A DNA stretch of 64,000 bases, taken from Symbioplanes lichenis. Its GTDB lineage: Bacteria > Actinomycetota > Actinomycetes > Mycobacteriales > Micromonosporaceae. The notes beneath the pieces were generated by a model, which saw only the letters and a list, made by a program, of their open reading frames with translations, was not told where the DNA came from and ran no database searches. The translations under genes were made by a program, and so were the position numbers. The stretch's first letter is position 1, and each line of letters starts with the position of its first letter. The stretch spans positions 372,001 through 436,000 of the forward strand of contig NZ_JAUZQD010000002.1 in NCBI RefSeq assembly GCF_030709675.1, in the 5' to 3' direction. Shown in pieces: positions 8,359 through 18,121 of the stretch.

Positions 8359-9902
8359 GGCAGGGTGCCGGGCCTCGGGAGCTTGCCGGAGGAGCGGGCC
8401 GCCAGAGTCGCCGGGCCGCGCACGTAGAGGCGGCCGCCGTAACGGAACCAGGCGATGCCGCCGTCGGCGTCGCGCCCGAAGATCGCCCGGATGTGCTGCT
8501 CGGAGCCGTCCGGGTAGAGCACCAGCACGTGGTCGCGGCGGTAGAACACCAGCCGCAGCGCCTCGACGCCGCCGCTGCTGACCACGAGCTGCCCGTCGCC
8601 CGGGGCGATGTCCAGGGTGACGGCGGCCTCCTCGCCCTGGAAGCCGATCTGCCGCGCGGTGTAGCTGCCGGCGTAGGGGGCCAGCTCGCGGGCGGGCAGC
8701 GACCGCGGGACGGCCGGCAGGTTGTGCAGGCCCAGGAAGCGGTCCAGCGCCCAGTCGTCGGCGAAGAGGTCGAGCGTCAGCAGCGGGCCGGTCTCCGAGT
8801 TGGTCAGCACGGTCAGGGCGAAGTCGCGCTCCGGGACGATCAGGAACCCGGAGTGCTGCCCGTCCCAGTCGCCGCCGTGCTGGAACACCTTGGGACCCTC
8901 GGCCGTCGGGCGGATCATCCAGGTCACGCCGAAGCCGTCGATCTCGACATAGAGCGTGCCGCCCGGACCCGGGCGCGAGCGCATCGCCCGCAGCGACCGC
9001 TCGGTCAGCAGCCGCCGCCCGCCGCCGGGCACCCGGCCGTCCCCGAGATGGAAGCCGGCCCACCGCAGCTGGTCCCGGGCACTCGAGATCAGGCCGCCGG
9101 CCGGGTTGATGCTGCGTGGGATGTCGAACGCCGCCGGTACGGGCACGAGCTCGCCCGTGGCGTCCGGCAGGTGCGGCACGGCCACGGTGGCGCCGGGCAG
9201 CTCGCCGAGGGTGAACGCCGACGTGTCCAGGCGCAGCGGGGCGAGGAGCAGATCGTGGACCGCCCGCTCGTACGTGGTGCCGGTGACGGCCTCGATCACG
9301 CGCCCGGCCAGGCTGAGCGCGGCGTTGTTGTAGTGCATGACCTGGCCCGGCGGCGTCAGCTGGGGCAGCCGCGCCATGCCCTCGACATAGCGGGCCAGCG
9401 CCGCGTCGTCCGAGCCCGTGTCGAGGAAGAAGTCGCCGAGCCAGCCGGCGCTGTGGTTCAGGATCTGGCGTACGGTGACCCGCTCGGACGCCCGCTCGTC
9501 GGCGACCCGGAAATCGGGCAGGTAGTGGCGCACCCGGCGATCGAGGTCGATCCTGCCCCGCTCGACGAGCCGCATGACCGCGGTGCCGGTGAAGGTCTTG
9601 CTGGTGGACGCGACCCGAAAGACGGTGTCCGCGTCGACCGGCGCCGGGTCGGCGATGTTCGTGACGCCGAGCCCGAAGGCGTGATCGGTGCCGCGGTAAC
9701 GCACCCCGACGGCCACGCCCGGGATGTCGTAGGCGGCCATGCGGGCCTCGATGAAGGCGACGAGATCGCGGACGGCGGCGGGCCGGCTGAGGCTCTTCCC
9801 GCGCGCGGACGCACTGGTGGTGTGGGCGGCGGCGAGTGGGCCGGCGGCCGCCGCGACGGCGGCGGCACGCAGGACGGTGCGACGGGACGTGGTGCCGGAC
9901 AT
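8343..9902 (-). CDS. Tat-exported serine hydrolase, beta-lactamase/class C family
   Basis: 519 residues from ATG 9902, chosen because it gives a twin-arginine signal (SRRTVLRAAAVAAAAG) near the N terminus; the frame extends 17 codons further without adding anything recognisable. The beta-lactamase-fold core has the SxxK motif in RVASTSKTFTG (about residue 102) and YNN in HYNNAALSLAGR near residue 200. QHGGDWDGQHSGF later may hold the third motif. A C-terminal beta-rich domain of roughly 120 residues follows (YAGSYTARQIGFQGEEA). Such proteins are esterases, D-aminopeptidases or penicillin-binding-like enzymes; the substrate cannot be read from sequence. Confidence 0.85.
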   Translation of the reverse strand: MSGTTSRRTVLRAAAVAAAAGPLAAAHTTSASARGKSLSRPAAVRDLVAFIEARMAAYDIPGVAVGVRYRGTDHAFGLGVTNIADPAPVDADTVFRVASTSKTFTGTAVMRLVERGRIDLDRRVRHYLPDFRVADERASERVTVRQILNHSAGWLGDFFLDTGSDDAALARYVEGMARLPQLTPPGQVMHYNNAALSLAGRVIEAVTGTTYERAVHDLLLAPLRLDTSAFTLGELPGATVAVPHLPDATGELVPVPAAFDIPRSINPAGGLISSARDQLRWAGFHLGDGRVPGGGRRLLTERSLRAMRSRPGPGGTLYVEIDGFGVTWMIRPTAEGPKVFQHGGDWDGQHSGFLIVPERDFALTVLTNSETGPLLTLDLFADDWALDRFLGLHNLPAVPRSLPARELAPYAGSYTARQIGFQGEEAAVTLDIAPGDGQLVVSSGGVEALRLVFYRRDHVLVLYPDGSEQHIRAIFGRDADGGIAWFRYGGRLYVRGPATLAARSSGKLPRPGTLPYPAR

Positions 9903-9996
9903 GGGACCCCCCGAGCTCGTTACGGCCGTGTAACGCGCCCACCCTATCGGCATCGGCCGATCTCTGGGAGGGGCGAGCCGTACGCGCGGGGGGGTG

Positions 9997-10239
9997 TCAG
10001 GCCGCGCGCCGGGCCCGGCGGTAGCCCATCGCCTCGAAGTCGTCCGCCACCCGGCCCAGGGCCTTGTCCCGGTCCGACTGTCGCTCGTAGACCCGCTCCG
10101 ACGAGCGGATGATCTCCCCGGCCAGCGTGATGACGATGCTGATCCGGGTGTCCCCGCGCGGGGAGATGGTCACGCACTCGACCCGCCGGACGAGCCCGCG
10201 CCAGCGGCCCCGGGTGAGTTCAACGACGCGTTCGCTCAC
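9997..10239 (-). CDS. Hypothetical protein, 80 aa
   Basis: A short soluble protein with beta strands at ECVTISPRGDTRISIVITLAGEI split over residues 22-43, a basic helix after that, and an Arg/Ala C terminus. Codon use is typical and the opposing frames look random, so I regard it as real. No family recognised. It diverges from the DUF1992 gene over a 77-bp region that contains an inverted repeat, ATCGGCT at 10261-10267 and AGCCGAT at 10289-10295, a possible operator. Confidence 0.5.
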   Translation of the reverse strand: MSERVVELTRGRWRGLVRRVECVTISPRGDTRISIVITLAGEIIRSSERVYERQSDRDKALGRVADDFEAMGYRRARRAA

Positions 10240-10316
10240 GGATATCCCCTCGTAACAACGATCGGCTAGCGAGCACCGTAGGCGTCAAAGCCGATTTCCG
10301 AAACTAGACTCGCGGT

Positions 10317-10706
10317 GTGGCAACCTGGTACGAGTCGCACATCGACCGCAAGATCCGCGAGGCGCAGGAGCAAGGCCAGTTCGACGACCTCCCCGGCGCC
10401 GGCAAGCCCCTGAGCGACCACGGCCAGGAGTACGACGAGGACTGGTGGGTGCGCGACTGGCTGCGCCGCGAGGGCGCCACGGCCGGCGCCCTGCCCCCGA
10501 CCCTCGCCCTGCGCCGCGAGCGCGAGGACCTCCGCGAAACCATCGACCGCCGGCACTCCGAGGCCGAGGTCCGCGAGTACGTCGCCAACCTCAACGAGCA
10601 ACTCCGCAAGGCCCGCGCCGGCCTCCTCGACGGCCCGCCCGTGCTCCTGCCCCCGCTCGACCCCGACGAGGTCGTCAAGGGCTGGCGCGCCCGCCGCCAG
10701 TCGTAG
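10317..10706 (+). CDS. DUF1992 (DnaJ-homologue-subfamily-C-28-like) protein
   Basis: 129 residues from GTG 10317. The opening WYESHIDRKIREAQEQGQFD followed by DLPGAGKPL is the conserved core of DUF1992. It occurs alone in bacteria and at the C-terminal side of DnaJC28 in eukaryotes. The rest is helical and charged (EREDLRETIDRRHSEAEVREY). Function is unknown; no J domain is present. It stands alone, with no gene overlapping either end. Confidence 0.85.
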   Translation: MATWYESHIDRKIREAQEQGQFDDLPGAGKPLSDHGQEYDEDWWVRDWLRREGATAGALPPTLALRREREDLRETIDRRHSEAEVREYVANLNEQLRKARAGLLDGPPVLLPPLDPDEVVKGWRARRQS

Positions 10707-10866
10707 CGGCCCCCTCCTGGTCCCGCGCCTCGCACCATGAACCGTCCCCGCCGGCCGATCTGTCTCCGCATTCTTCGCCGCTCCCAGCGCTTATAAATGA
10801 CGACTCGCTCCTTGTCCGACGGCGACAGGTCACTGGGTACGCCTTTCGCCTCGCCCGCAGCGAACC

Positions 10867-11008
10867 AGCGCGTTCGTTTGCGCCACCCACATGCATTCAC
10901 AGCGCAATAGATATCCACATGGTGACGGCGACCACTTTCACGCGATCGGCACGCCAGATCGTCATTTGGACGCGACTTCCGGGGGCGGACGGGAGCACAA
11001 TCTTCGGC
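10867..11008 (+). promoter_or_regulatory. Leader shared with the second paralogue copy
   Basis: This AT-richer stretch resembles the leader at 48105-48240. Shared words in the same order include GTTYGTTTG, TGCATTC, a GTGAC block, GATCGTC with TTT and GAYGCGAC, and GGGAG followed by ACAATYTTCGGC before the start. The frames do not agree between the two leaders, so similarity is at the DNA level. That suggests a conserved promoter and untranslated region. 10707-10866 holds nothing convincing. Confidence 0.5.
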
Positions 11009-11783
11009 ATGGGACAGCTGGCACTATTCAGCCGGGCGCAGCTGGCCGGGATGCGCGATCGTACCCGGTCGCGGCGCTGGTGCCCGCAGCGTGAGCAGTT
11101 CCGCCGCGAGCACCAGGAGCGGCGAGACCGGGGCAAGTTCCGGCTGCACACCCGTCGGCAGGCCGAGCAGCGGGCGCACCACGAGGGCTACTGGGCGCCA
11201 GGAGCGAGCGGATCCGGCGCAGTGCTGCCTGCCCCACCGGTGTGCCCTCGACCCCGGCCGGTCCCCGCCCCGCGTCCTGCCGCGCCGCTCGCCCCGGCCA
11301 CACCCGGGCCCGCCGCGCCGCAGCCCACCACGTCTTTCGCCGCGCCGGCCGCACAGCCCGCCGCGCCGCCCACCCCGGCCACACCCGAGCCGACCGTCCC
11401 GCAGCCCACCGCGCCGCATGCCCAAGCAACCTCCCAACCCGCGCCGCCACCTGACCCGGCCGCGGCGCAGCCCACCGCGCGGCTCACCCCGGCCGCGCCG
11501 CAGCCCAGAGCGCCTCTCACCCGGGCCGCGCCGAAGCACCACGGCCGTCCACGCTTCGCCGCCAGCCGTTTCTGCCTCATCACCGATCGCTCACGTCTCG
11601 CCATCAGCCGCCTCGACCTCGACGCCAATCACTCACGCTTCACAACCGGCCGTTTCCACGTCACCGCAAACCACTCACGCCCGGCACCTGGCGATTTCCA
11701 CTGTGACGTCGATCGCGCACACCTCATCACCAACAGTCCCCGTTTCACCGGCGGCCATTTCTCTCACTTGCCCGCCACGGTAA
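11009..11783 (+). pseudogene. Paralogous Pro/Ala-rich protein, copy 1, apparently frameshifted
   Basis: From ATG 11009 the first 84 residues match the copy at 48241 at about 66 positions, with 44 of the first 50 identical (MGQL.LFSRAQ, AGMRDRTRSRRWCP, REQFRREHQ). This basic, Trp- and Arg-rich head is followed by a Pro/Ala linker to about 11540. Then the coding character moves to the +1 frame, where five 14-residue repeats with the core HASxPAVSTS run to a TAA at 11781-11783. In copy 2 the matching segment (PIASTSPPAAS) is in the same frame as the head, which argues for a frameshift near 11535-11560 here. The unshifted frame stays open to 12469 but its sequence looks random. Family and function unknown; no membrane or signal segment. 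Confidence 0.5.
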
Positions 11784-11817
11784 CAGCGCAACCCGCACAT
11801 TTGCGCAGCCTGTTACC
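11779..11817. terminator. Inverted repeat / probable terminator
   Basis: Arms GGTAACAG (11779-11786) and CTGTTACC (11810-11817) are perfect, and inside them CGCAA pairs with TTGCG. The TAA in the left arm is the stop of the shifted frame of the paralogue. No U-run follows, as is usual in high-GC actinomycetes. A recombination or protein site is an alternative. Confidence 0.5.
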
Positions 11818-12515
11818 GGGGTTGCTTCTGCGGGCCTCTTCGGGCTCTGGCGCACACTTCGTGAAGCGTCTTGATCGGTTCGCAGGTACGTCGCCTTGCC
11901 GGAGTCTCCGCTTACGTGTCCTGGTTGGCTTCGGCCGGTCCCCACTCGTGCGTGGCAGTGCAGGCAATGGCCAGGCCGGGTCCGGGCGGAAGTCGCACAA
12001 CGTGCCGTCGAAAGGGAATGCGGCGGCGCCGATGTCTCGGGTGAAGAGCTGCCTCCGCCTATGCCGACGCCCGGTCCCGGCGGATCACCGCCGACTTCGT
12101 GCGCTGCTGACGAAGGAGGCGATCTCGACTGGTCGGCCTGCCCCCGGCCATCGGCGTGTCGTTCACCGTCCGCCGACATCGCGAAGGCACTCGGGACGAC
12201 AACTTCGAGCAGGCAGGGCAGAGGACCACCACCTCACCACGCACGACGGCCGTGAGGAGCACAACGGTGCTGGAGTGCACCTCTTCGATCTCGATGGTGG
12301 CGAGGTGAGGAAGGAGTTGCCCGACGGCGTCACACAGCCGGACAACGACTCATCGTCCGACGCCCAACACACGATCCGCGCCGGAGGCCCGTTCAAACGC
12401 ACGAAGCCACCGAGTGCAGGAGGCGTCCGAAGGGACCTCCTGAGATGTCGTGCCTTCTCCCTCGCATGACGATGGCGTTCTCCGTCGTGGCATGAACGCG
12501 TCGTGCCCGGCGGGG
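11818..12515. other. 700 bp without a supported gene
   Basis: Several frames are open, as expected at this GC content, but none has convincing codon use, a recognisable domain or a placed ribosome-binding site. Composition is a little lower in GC than the flanks. It may hold decayed coding sequence; I see no repeats or structural RNA. Confidence 0.3.
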
Positions 12516-13139
12516 TCAGGCGAGGAGGGCTTCGACGGCGTCGGCGAGGGTGGGGAGGGGGTGGCGGGCGTCGAGTTCGAGGGTGGCGCCTCGGCGCAGG
12601 AGGGGTTCGACGGTGTGCAGGTTGGCCTCGATCTCGGCGCGGTCGCGGGCGGTTTTGCCGTAGGGGTTGCCGGGGCGGCGAGCGACGCGGGCGAGGATGA
12701 CGTCGAGGGGGGCGCTCAGCAGGACCACGTGGTCGAAGCGGTCGTAGAAGCGGCCCTGATTGGCGACTGTGCCCGACACGATGAGGTTGGTGCGGTCCGC
12801 GGACAGGGCGGCCGGGCGGGGCTCGTCGCCAGCGTCCGCCTCGCCACCGCCACCGTCCGCCCCGCCGCCGCCGACCGCCCCGCCACCGCCATCGTCGCCT
12901 CGGTCATCATGCCCATCCGCAGGATGGTCCGCCTCGTCGCCGACACCGTTTGCCACGACACGGACGGCGTGCGCGCGGTCGGCGAGGAGGGCGGTCATGC
13001 GGGGTTCGTCCCAGTCGCCGTTCGGGAGGACCCAGCCGCCGTAATCAGTGTCGATGGTGGTGTGGCCGCGGCGGGCGAGTTCGTTAAGCAGGGTGGTCTT
13101 CCCTGTGCCAGACATTCCGGTCAGCAGTACGCGGGTCAC
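12516..13139 (-). CDS. P-loop NTPase of the shikimate/adenylate-kinase type with a low-complexity insert
   Basis: 207 residues from GTG 13139. It starts VTRVLLTGMSGTGKTTLLNE with the Walker A motif GMSGTGKTT, then TIDTDYGGWVLPNGDW. The second half, LIVSGTVANQGRFYDRF followed by HVVLLSAPLDVILAR and NPYGKTARDRAEI, matches small actinobacterial AAA-type ATPases of unknown substrate. Between them lies an insert of about 45 residues of Gly, Asp and His (for example GGGGAVGGGGADGGGG) that I do not expect in this family. It would extend from the nucleotide-binding core as a flexible loop. It lies just downstream of the Ser/Thr kinase, a 14-nt gap away. Confidence 0.75.
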   Translation of the reverse strand: MTRVLLTGMSGTGKTTLLNELARRGHTTIDTDYGGWVLPNGDWDEPRMTALLADRAHAVRVVANGVGDEADHPADGHDDRGDDGGGGAVGGGGADGGGGEADAGDEPRPAALSADRTNLIVSGTVANQGRFYDRFDHVVLLSAPLDVILARVARRPGNPYGKTARDRAEIEANLHTVEPLLRRGATLELDARHPLPTLADAVEALLA

Positions 13140-13153
13140 ATCGGCGACTGTAG

Positions 13154-14800
<1,647 letters not shown>

Positions 14801-14830
14801 AGCGGCCGATATACCCCGCCGGCGGCGTTT

Positions 14831-15247
14831 CTAGTCGGCGACGACGAGCGCTTGCGGGGCGGCCTGTTTCATCCGGGTCCGCAGCCACGCGAGCTGCACC
14901 GACGTCTCCCCCTCGGCCCGGGCGACCACCCCGGCGAGCCGTTCGTCACGGGCCCCCTGGGCGGCCTGCCCCACGAGCGTCCAGCACAGATCGCACTCGG
15001 CGGCCATCAGATAGAGGTCGTGCAGGTCCCGCAGCAGCTCCTCCCGCGGCCCGCCGAACCGGGCGGCCGGCTCGGCGGCCGTCACCACGGCCAGCATCCC
15101 CGCGTGGTTGTCACATACAGCTGCCTGCTGCTCGCACATGAAGAAGACGTCCGGCTCGTCGCGATGCGCGGCCCCGACCTGCCGGAACGCATCGGCCAGC
15201 GCCACCTGCGCCCGGTACAGCAGCCCCACATAGCGTTCCAGCTGCAC
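14831..15247 (-). CDS. Small helical Cys-containing protein beside the molybdoenzyme
   Basis: 138 residues, nearly all helical, with Cys/His clusters (FFMCEQQAAVCDNH at about 36-49, AAECDLCWTLVG at about 82-93) that include a CxxC. The gene begins 3 nt after the stop of the molybdopterin oxidoreductase, so it is in the same operon. A ferritin-like four-helix fold or a metal-binding helper for the oxidoreductase fits, but no named family comes to mind. Confidence 0.65.
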   Translation of the reverse strand: MQLERYVGLLYRAQVALADAFRQVGAAHRDEPDVFFMCEQQAAVCDNHAGMLAVVTAAEPAARFGGPREELLRDLHDLYLMAAECDLCWTLVGQAAQGARDERLAGVVARAEGETSVQLAWLRTRMKQAAPQALVVAD

Positions 15248-15250
15248 GGC

Positions 15251-17503
15251 TCAGCCCTCCTTCGTGACCCGGACGGCCGCCACCTTGAACAGCGGCTGCC
15301 GCGACACCGGATCCCACGCGGTGATCGTCAGCTCGTTGGCCGCCTGCTCAGCGTAGTGAAACGGCACGAAAACCACTCTCTCCCGTACGCCCGTCAGCCG
15401 CGCCACCACCCGCACGGCCCCGCGCGGCGACTCCACGCGCACCTGGTCACCGTCGGCGATGCCCCGCTCCGCCGCGTCGGCCGGATGGAGCTCGACCCAC
15501 GCGAAAGGTGCCGCGTCGTCGAGCTCCGGCACCCGTCCCGTCTTCGTCCGGGTGTGGAACTGCGTGATCGTCCGCCCGGTGACCAGGTGCAGCGGATACT
15601 CGTCGGACGGCACCTCGGGCGCCGGCCGCCAGTGCGCGCCGAGCAGGAACGCCCGCCCGCCGGGGTTCTTGGCGCGGTACTGCTCGGCCGTGTTCTCGGC
15701 CCCGGTCGAGAGATCCTGCCCGTACGTCTCGCAGTGATCGGGATCGGTCGCGAACACGCCGTCGGAGTAGAGCCGTTCGCCACCCCACTGGATGCCGCCG
15801 CGCTCGAGGTCCGCGTACGTGATGGAGGTGTAGTCGCACGGGCGCCCGGCCGAACACCGTTGCCAGGCCTCGTACGCCTCCTCGGGTCCCTGCCACGGGA
15901 TCAGCGGCCCGCCGTCGCGGTCCCGGAAGTCCATGCGCCGCGCATAGTCCAAGAAGATGGCGAGGTCGGAGCGCGCCTCCCCGGGCGGTTCGACGGCCTT
16001 GCGGGTCAGGTGGACCGTCCGGTCGGCGTTGGTGAACGTGCCCGTCTTCTCGCCCCACGCCGCGGCGGGCAGGACCACGTCGGCGTACTCGGCGGTCTCG
16101 GTCCGGAAGATGTCCTGCACGACGACGAAGAGCTCCGGCTTCGCCAGGACGCGCCGGATCCGCGCCAGATCGGGCAGCGAGACGGCCGGATTCGTGGCGC
16201 TGATCCACAGCAGCCGGATCGAGCCCTGCTCCGCGTACCGCCAGATCTGCATCGCGTGCGTCGGCGGCGACCAGTGCGGGATCCGCGCGGTGCCGACGTT
16301 CCAGAGGCGGGCCAGCTCGGCGACGTGCCGGGGGTTCTCCCAGTTGCGGAAGCCGGGCAGGTCGCCGTCGGCCCCGGCCTCCCGGGTGTTCTCCGCGGTG
16401 GGCTGCCCGTTCATCTGCAGCACGCCCGCGCCCGGCCGCCCGATCATGCCGCGCACCAGGTGCAGGTTGTTGACCGCGCACGCCGCCGCCGTCGCTTGGT
16501 GCGACTGGTAGAAACCCTGCAGCACGGTCGACAGCAACCGCTGCGACCCCCCGAGCAGATCGGCGGCGCGCTCCAGGTCGGCCGGCTTCAGGCCGCAGAT
16601 CTCCGCGACCTTCCCCAGCGGGTACGCGTCCACGACCGCCCGCAGCTCGTCGAACCCCAGCGTGTGCGCCGCCACGAACCCCTCGTCGGCCCCGCCCCGC
16701 TCGATGATCAGCCGCAGCAGCCCGTTGACCAGGGCGAGGTTGGTCCCCGGCCGGAGCGCCAGGTGCACGTCCGCCTCGCGGGTGACCGGGGTGTCGCGCG
16801 GGTCCACGGCCAGCATGGCGGGCGGGTTCACGCCCCGCCGCCGGTCGAGCATCCGCATCCAGAGCACGGCCTGCGTCTCCGCCACGTTGTGCCCCCACAA
16901 CGCCAGCGCGTCACAGTGGTCCACGTCGGTGTAGGAGCCCGGCTGCCCGTCGGCGCCGAAGCTGAGCTTGAGGGCGGCGGCCGCGGTGGCCGTACACAAT
17001 CGGGTGTTGCCGTCCATGTGCGGTGTGCCCAGGCCGGCCTTGCCCAGGACGCCGAGCGTGTAGTACTCCTCGAGGAGCAGCTGCCCGCTGGTGTAGAAGC
17101 CGAACCGCCCCCATCCGCCGGGCCCGTCGAGCAGCTCCCGCGAGCGCCGGACGATCCGGCCCATCGCCGTCTCCCAGTCGCTCTCCACCAGCCGGTCGCC
17201 GCTGCGCACGAGCGGCCGGGTCAGCCGGTCGGAGCTCGCCGTGGCCCGCCAGCCGTAGACGTCCTTGGGATCGAGCCGGCCCCGGTTGACCCGGTCGCCG
17301 GCCCGCCCCCGCACCCCGGTGATCCGCCCGTCCCGCACCCCGATGTCGAACGCGTCGCCGTTGGAGTGCAGCACCGACGCCGACGGCACCCAGGAGTCCG
17401 CCTCCGGGTCGCCGCCCGTGTCCACCCGGACGGGCCACTGCTCCCCCGGCCCGTAGGGCGTTCTCGCACCCCACGGGTCCCGCACACGCGCCGCATCAGC
17501 CAC
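15251..17503 (-). CDS. Molybdopterin-dependent oxidoreductase (nitrate reductase/formate dehydrogenase superfamily)
   Basis: 750 residues from GTG 17503. Recognisable blocks include FYTSGQLLLEEYYTLGVLGK, GNTRLCTATAAAALK, GHNVAETQAVLW, NGQPTAENTREAGADGDLPG and the C-terminal cap domain with VTGRTITQFHTRTKTGR. It should bind a bis-guanine dinucleotide Mo cofactor. The usual N-terminal [4Fe-4S] site of the type CxxCxxxC is absent: the equivalent segment reads SASVLHSNGDAFDIGVRDG, with Ser, His and Asp where the Cys should be. I recall similar sequences in streptomycetes, so this may be a subfamily trait. No signal peptide is visible, so it is cytoplasmic. Substrate unknown. Confidence 0.85.
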   Translation of the reverse strand: MADAARVRDPWGARTPYGPGEQWPVRVDTGGDPEADSWVPSASVLHSNGDAFDIGVRDGRITGVRGRAGDRVNRGRLDPKDVYGWRATASSDRLTRPLVRSGDRLVESDWETAMGRIVRRSRELLDGPGGWGRFGFYTSGQLLLEEYYTLGVLGKAGLGTPHMDGNTRLCTATAAAALKLSFGADGQPGSYTDVDHCDALALWGHNVAETQAVLWMRMLDRRRGVNPPAMLAVDPRDTPVTREADVHLALRPGTNLALVNGLLRLIIERGGADEGFVAAHTLGFDELRAVVDAYPLGKVAEICGLKPADLERAADLLGGSQRLLSTVLQGFYQSHQATAAACAVNNLHLVRGMIGRPGAGVLQMNGQPTAENTREAGADGDLPGFRNWENPRHVAELARLWNVGTARIPHWSPPTHAMQIWRYAEQGSIRLLWISATNPAVSLPDLARIRRVLAKPELFVVVQDIFRTETAEYADVVLPAAAWGEKTGTFTNADRTVHLTRKAVEPPGEARSDLAIFLDYARRMDFRDRDGGPLIPWQGPEEAYEAWQRCSAGRPCDYTSITYADLERGGIQWGGERLYSDGVFATDPDHCETYGQDLSTGAENTAEQYRAKNPGGRAFLLGAHWRPAPEVPSDEYPLHLVTGRTITQFHTRTKTGRVPELDDAAPFAWVELHPADAAERGIADGDQVRVESPRGAVRVVARLTGVRERVVFVPFHYAEQAANELTITAWDPVSRQPLFKVAAVRVTKEG

Positions 17504-17513
17504 GGACGCGCGC

Positions 17514-18079
17514 CTACCCCCGCCCGGCCGTCCGAAACTCCCGGCCCGTCAGGCACACGAGCTGCTCGCCCGGGTCGTCACTCGTGGTGGGTACGGGCGG
17601 CGCGACGATGCCGAGGCCGTCCCAGCGCCCGACGTTCGCCCTCGCATAGGCCAGCGACCGCTCGACCGCCGCCGGGTCGAACGTCTCGTCCTGACCGGTG
17701 GCCCGGGCGAGATCCCAGCCGTGGACGGTCAGGTCGACGAGCATCTGGTCGGCGTACTCGGTCAATGGCGCCTCCCCGAACGAGAACCGCGCCGTCCCCG
17801 CCAGGTCCGCCGTCTCCCACGCCGCGCGGGACTTCGCCGCGGCCCGCTCCCAGGCGCCGACGGGATCGGAGCCGACCAGGTCGCCGTCGTAGCGGTCCCC
17901 CACCTGTTCCATGCTCTCGCGCGCCAGGATGTGCGGCGCCCACGAATGCTCGCTCACGAGATGATTGACCAGGTCCCGAACCGTCCACTCGCTGCACGGT
18001 GTGGGGGCGTCCCACGTGCGCGACGTCCGGCCCGGGACCGCCCTGCCACACCGGCGCCACCAGCGACCGTCCTGAGCCG
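17514..18079 (-). pseudogene. TIGR03086-family (DinB/maleylpyruvate isomerase-like) gene lacking a 5' end
   Basis: The conserved part reads TWDAPTPCSEWTVRDLVNHL, HILARESMEQVGDRYDGDL and DQMLVDLTVHGWDLARATGQ and ends at TAG 17514-17516. His residues at NHLVSEH and TVHGWD would bind the metal. Upstream of TWDAPTPC the frame has no ATG, GTG or TTG until it is deep in the neighbouring gene, and the usual first helix of about 20 residues is replaced by Arg-rich sequence. A GTG near 18058-18060 lies in another frame. Either the first codons were lost or a frameshift separates them. A start at the internal GTG near 17955 would delete the first metal-site region. Confidence 0.55.
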
Positions 18080-18121
18080 TGATCCGACCCGCCCCGGCGC
18101 CGGCCTGCTGGAGCGGGACAA

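Noticed and set aside
10707-10918. Minus-strand frame with readable text (PSDKERVVIYKRWERRR)
   Set aside because: It looks slightly coding but has no family, and its continuation is antisense to the DUF1992 gene. Too weak to list as a gene.
11779-11817. Hairpin as a phage attachment or dif-like site
   Set aside because: No integrase, tRNA or second copy is present, and the stop codon in its left arm fits a terminator better.
11745-12179. Several short frames on both strands in the 700-bp gap
   Set aside because: None has a ribosome-binding site, a consistent codon pattern or a recognisable domain.
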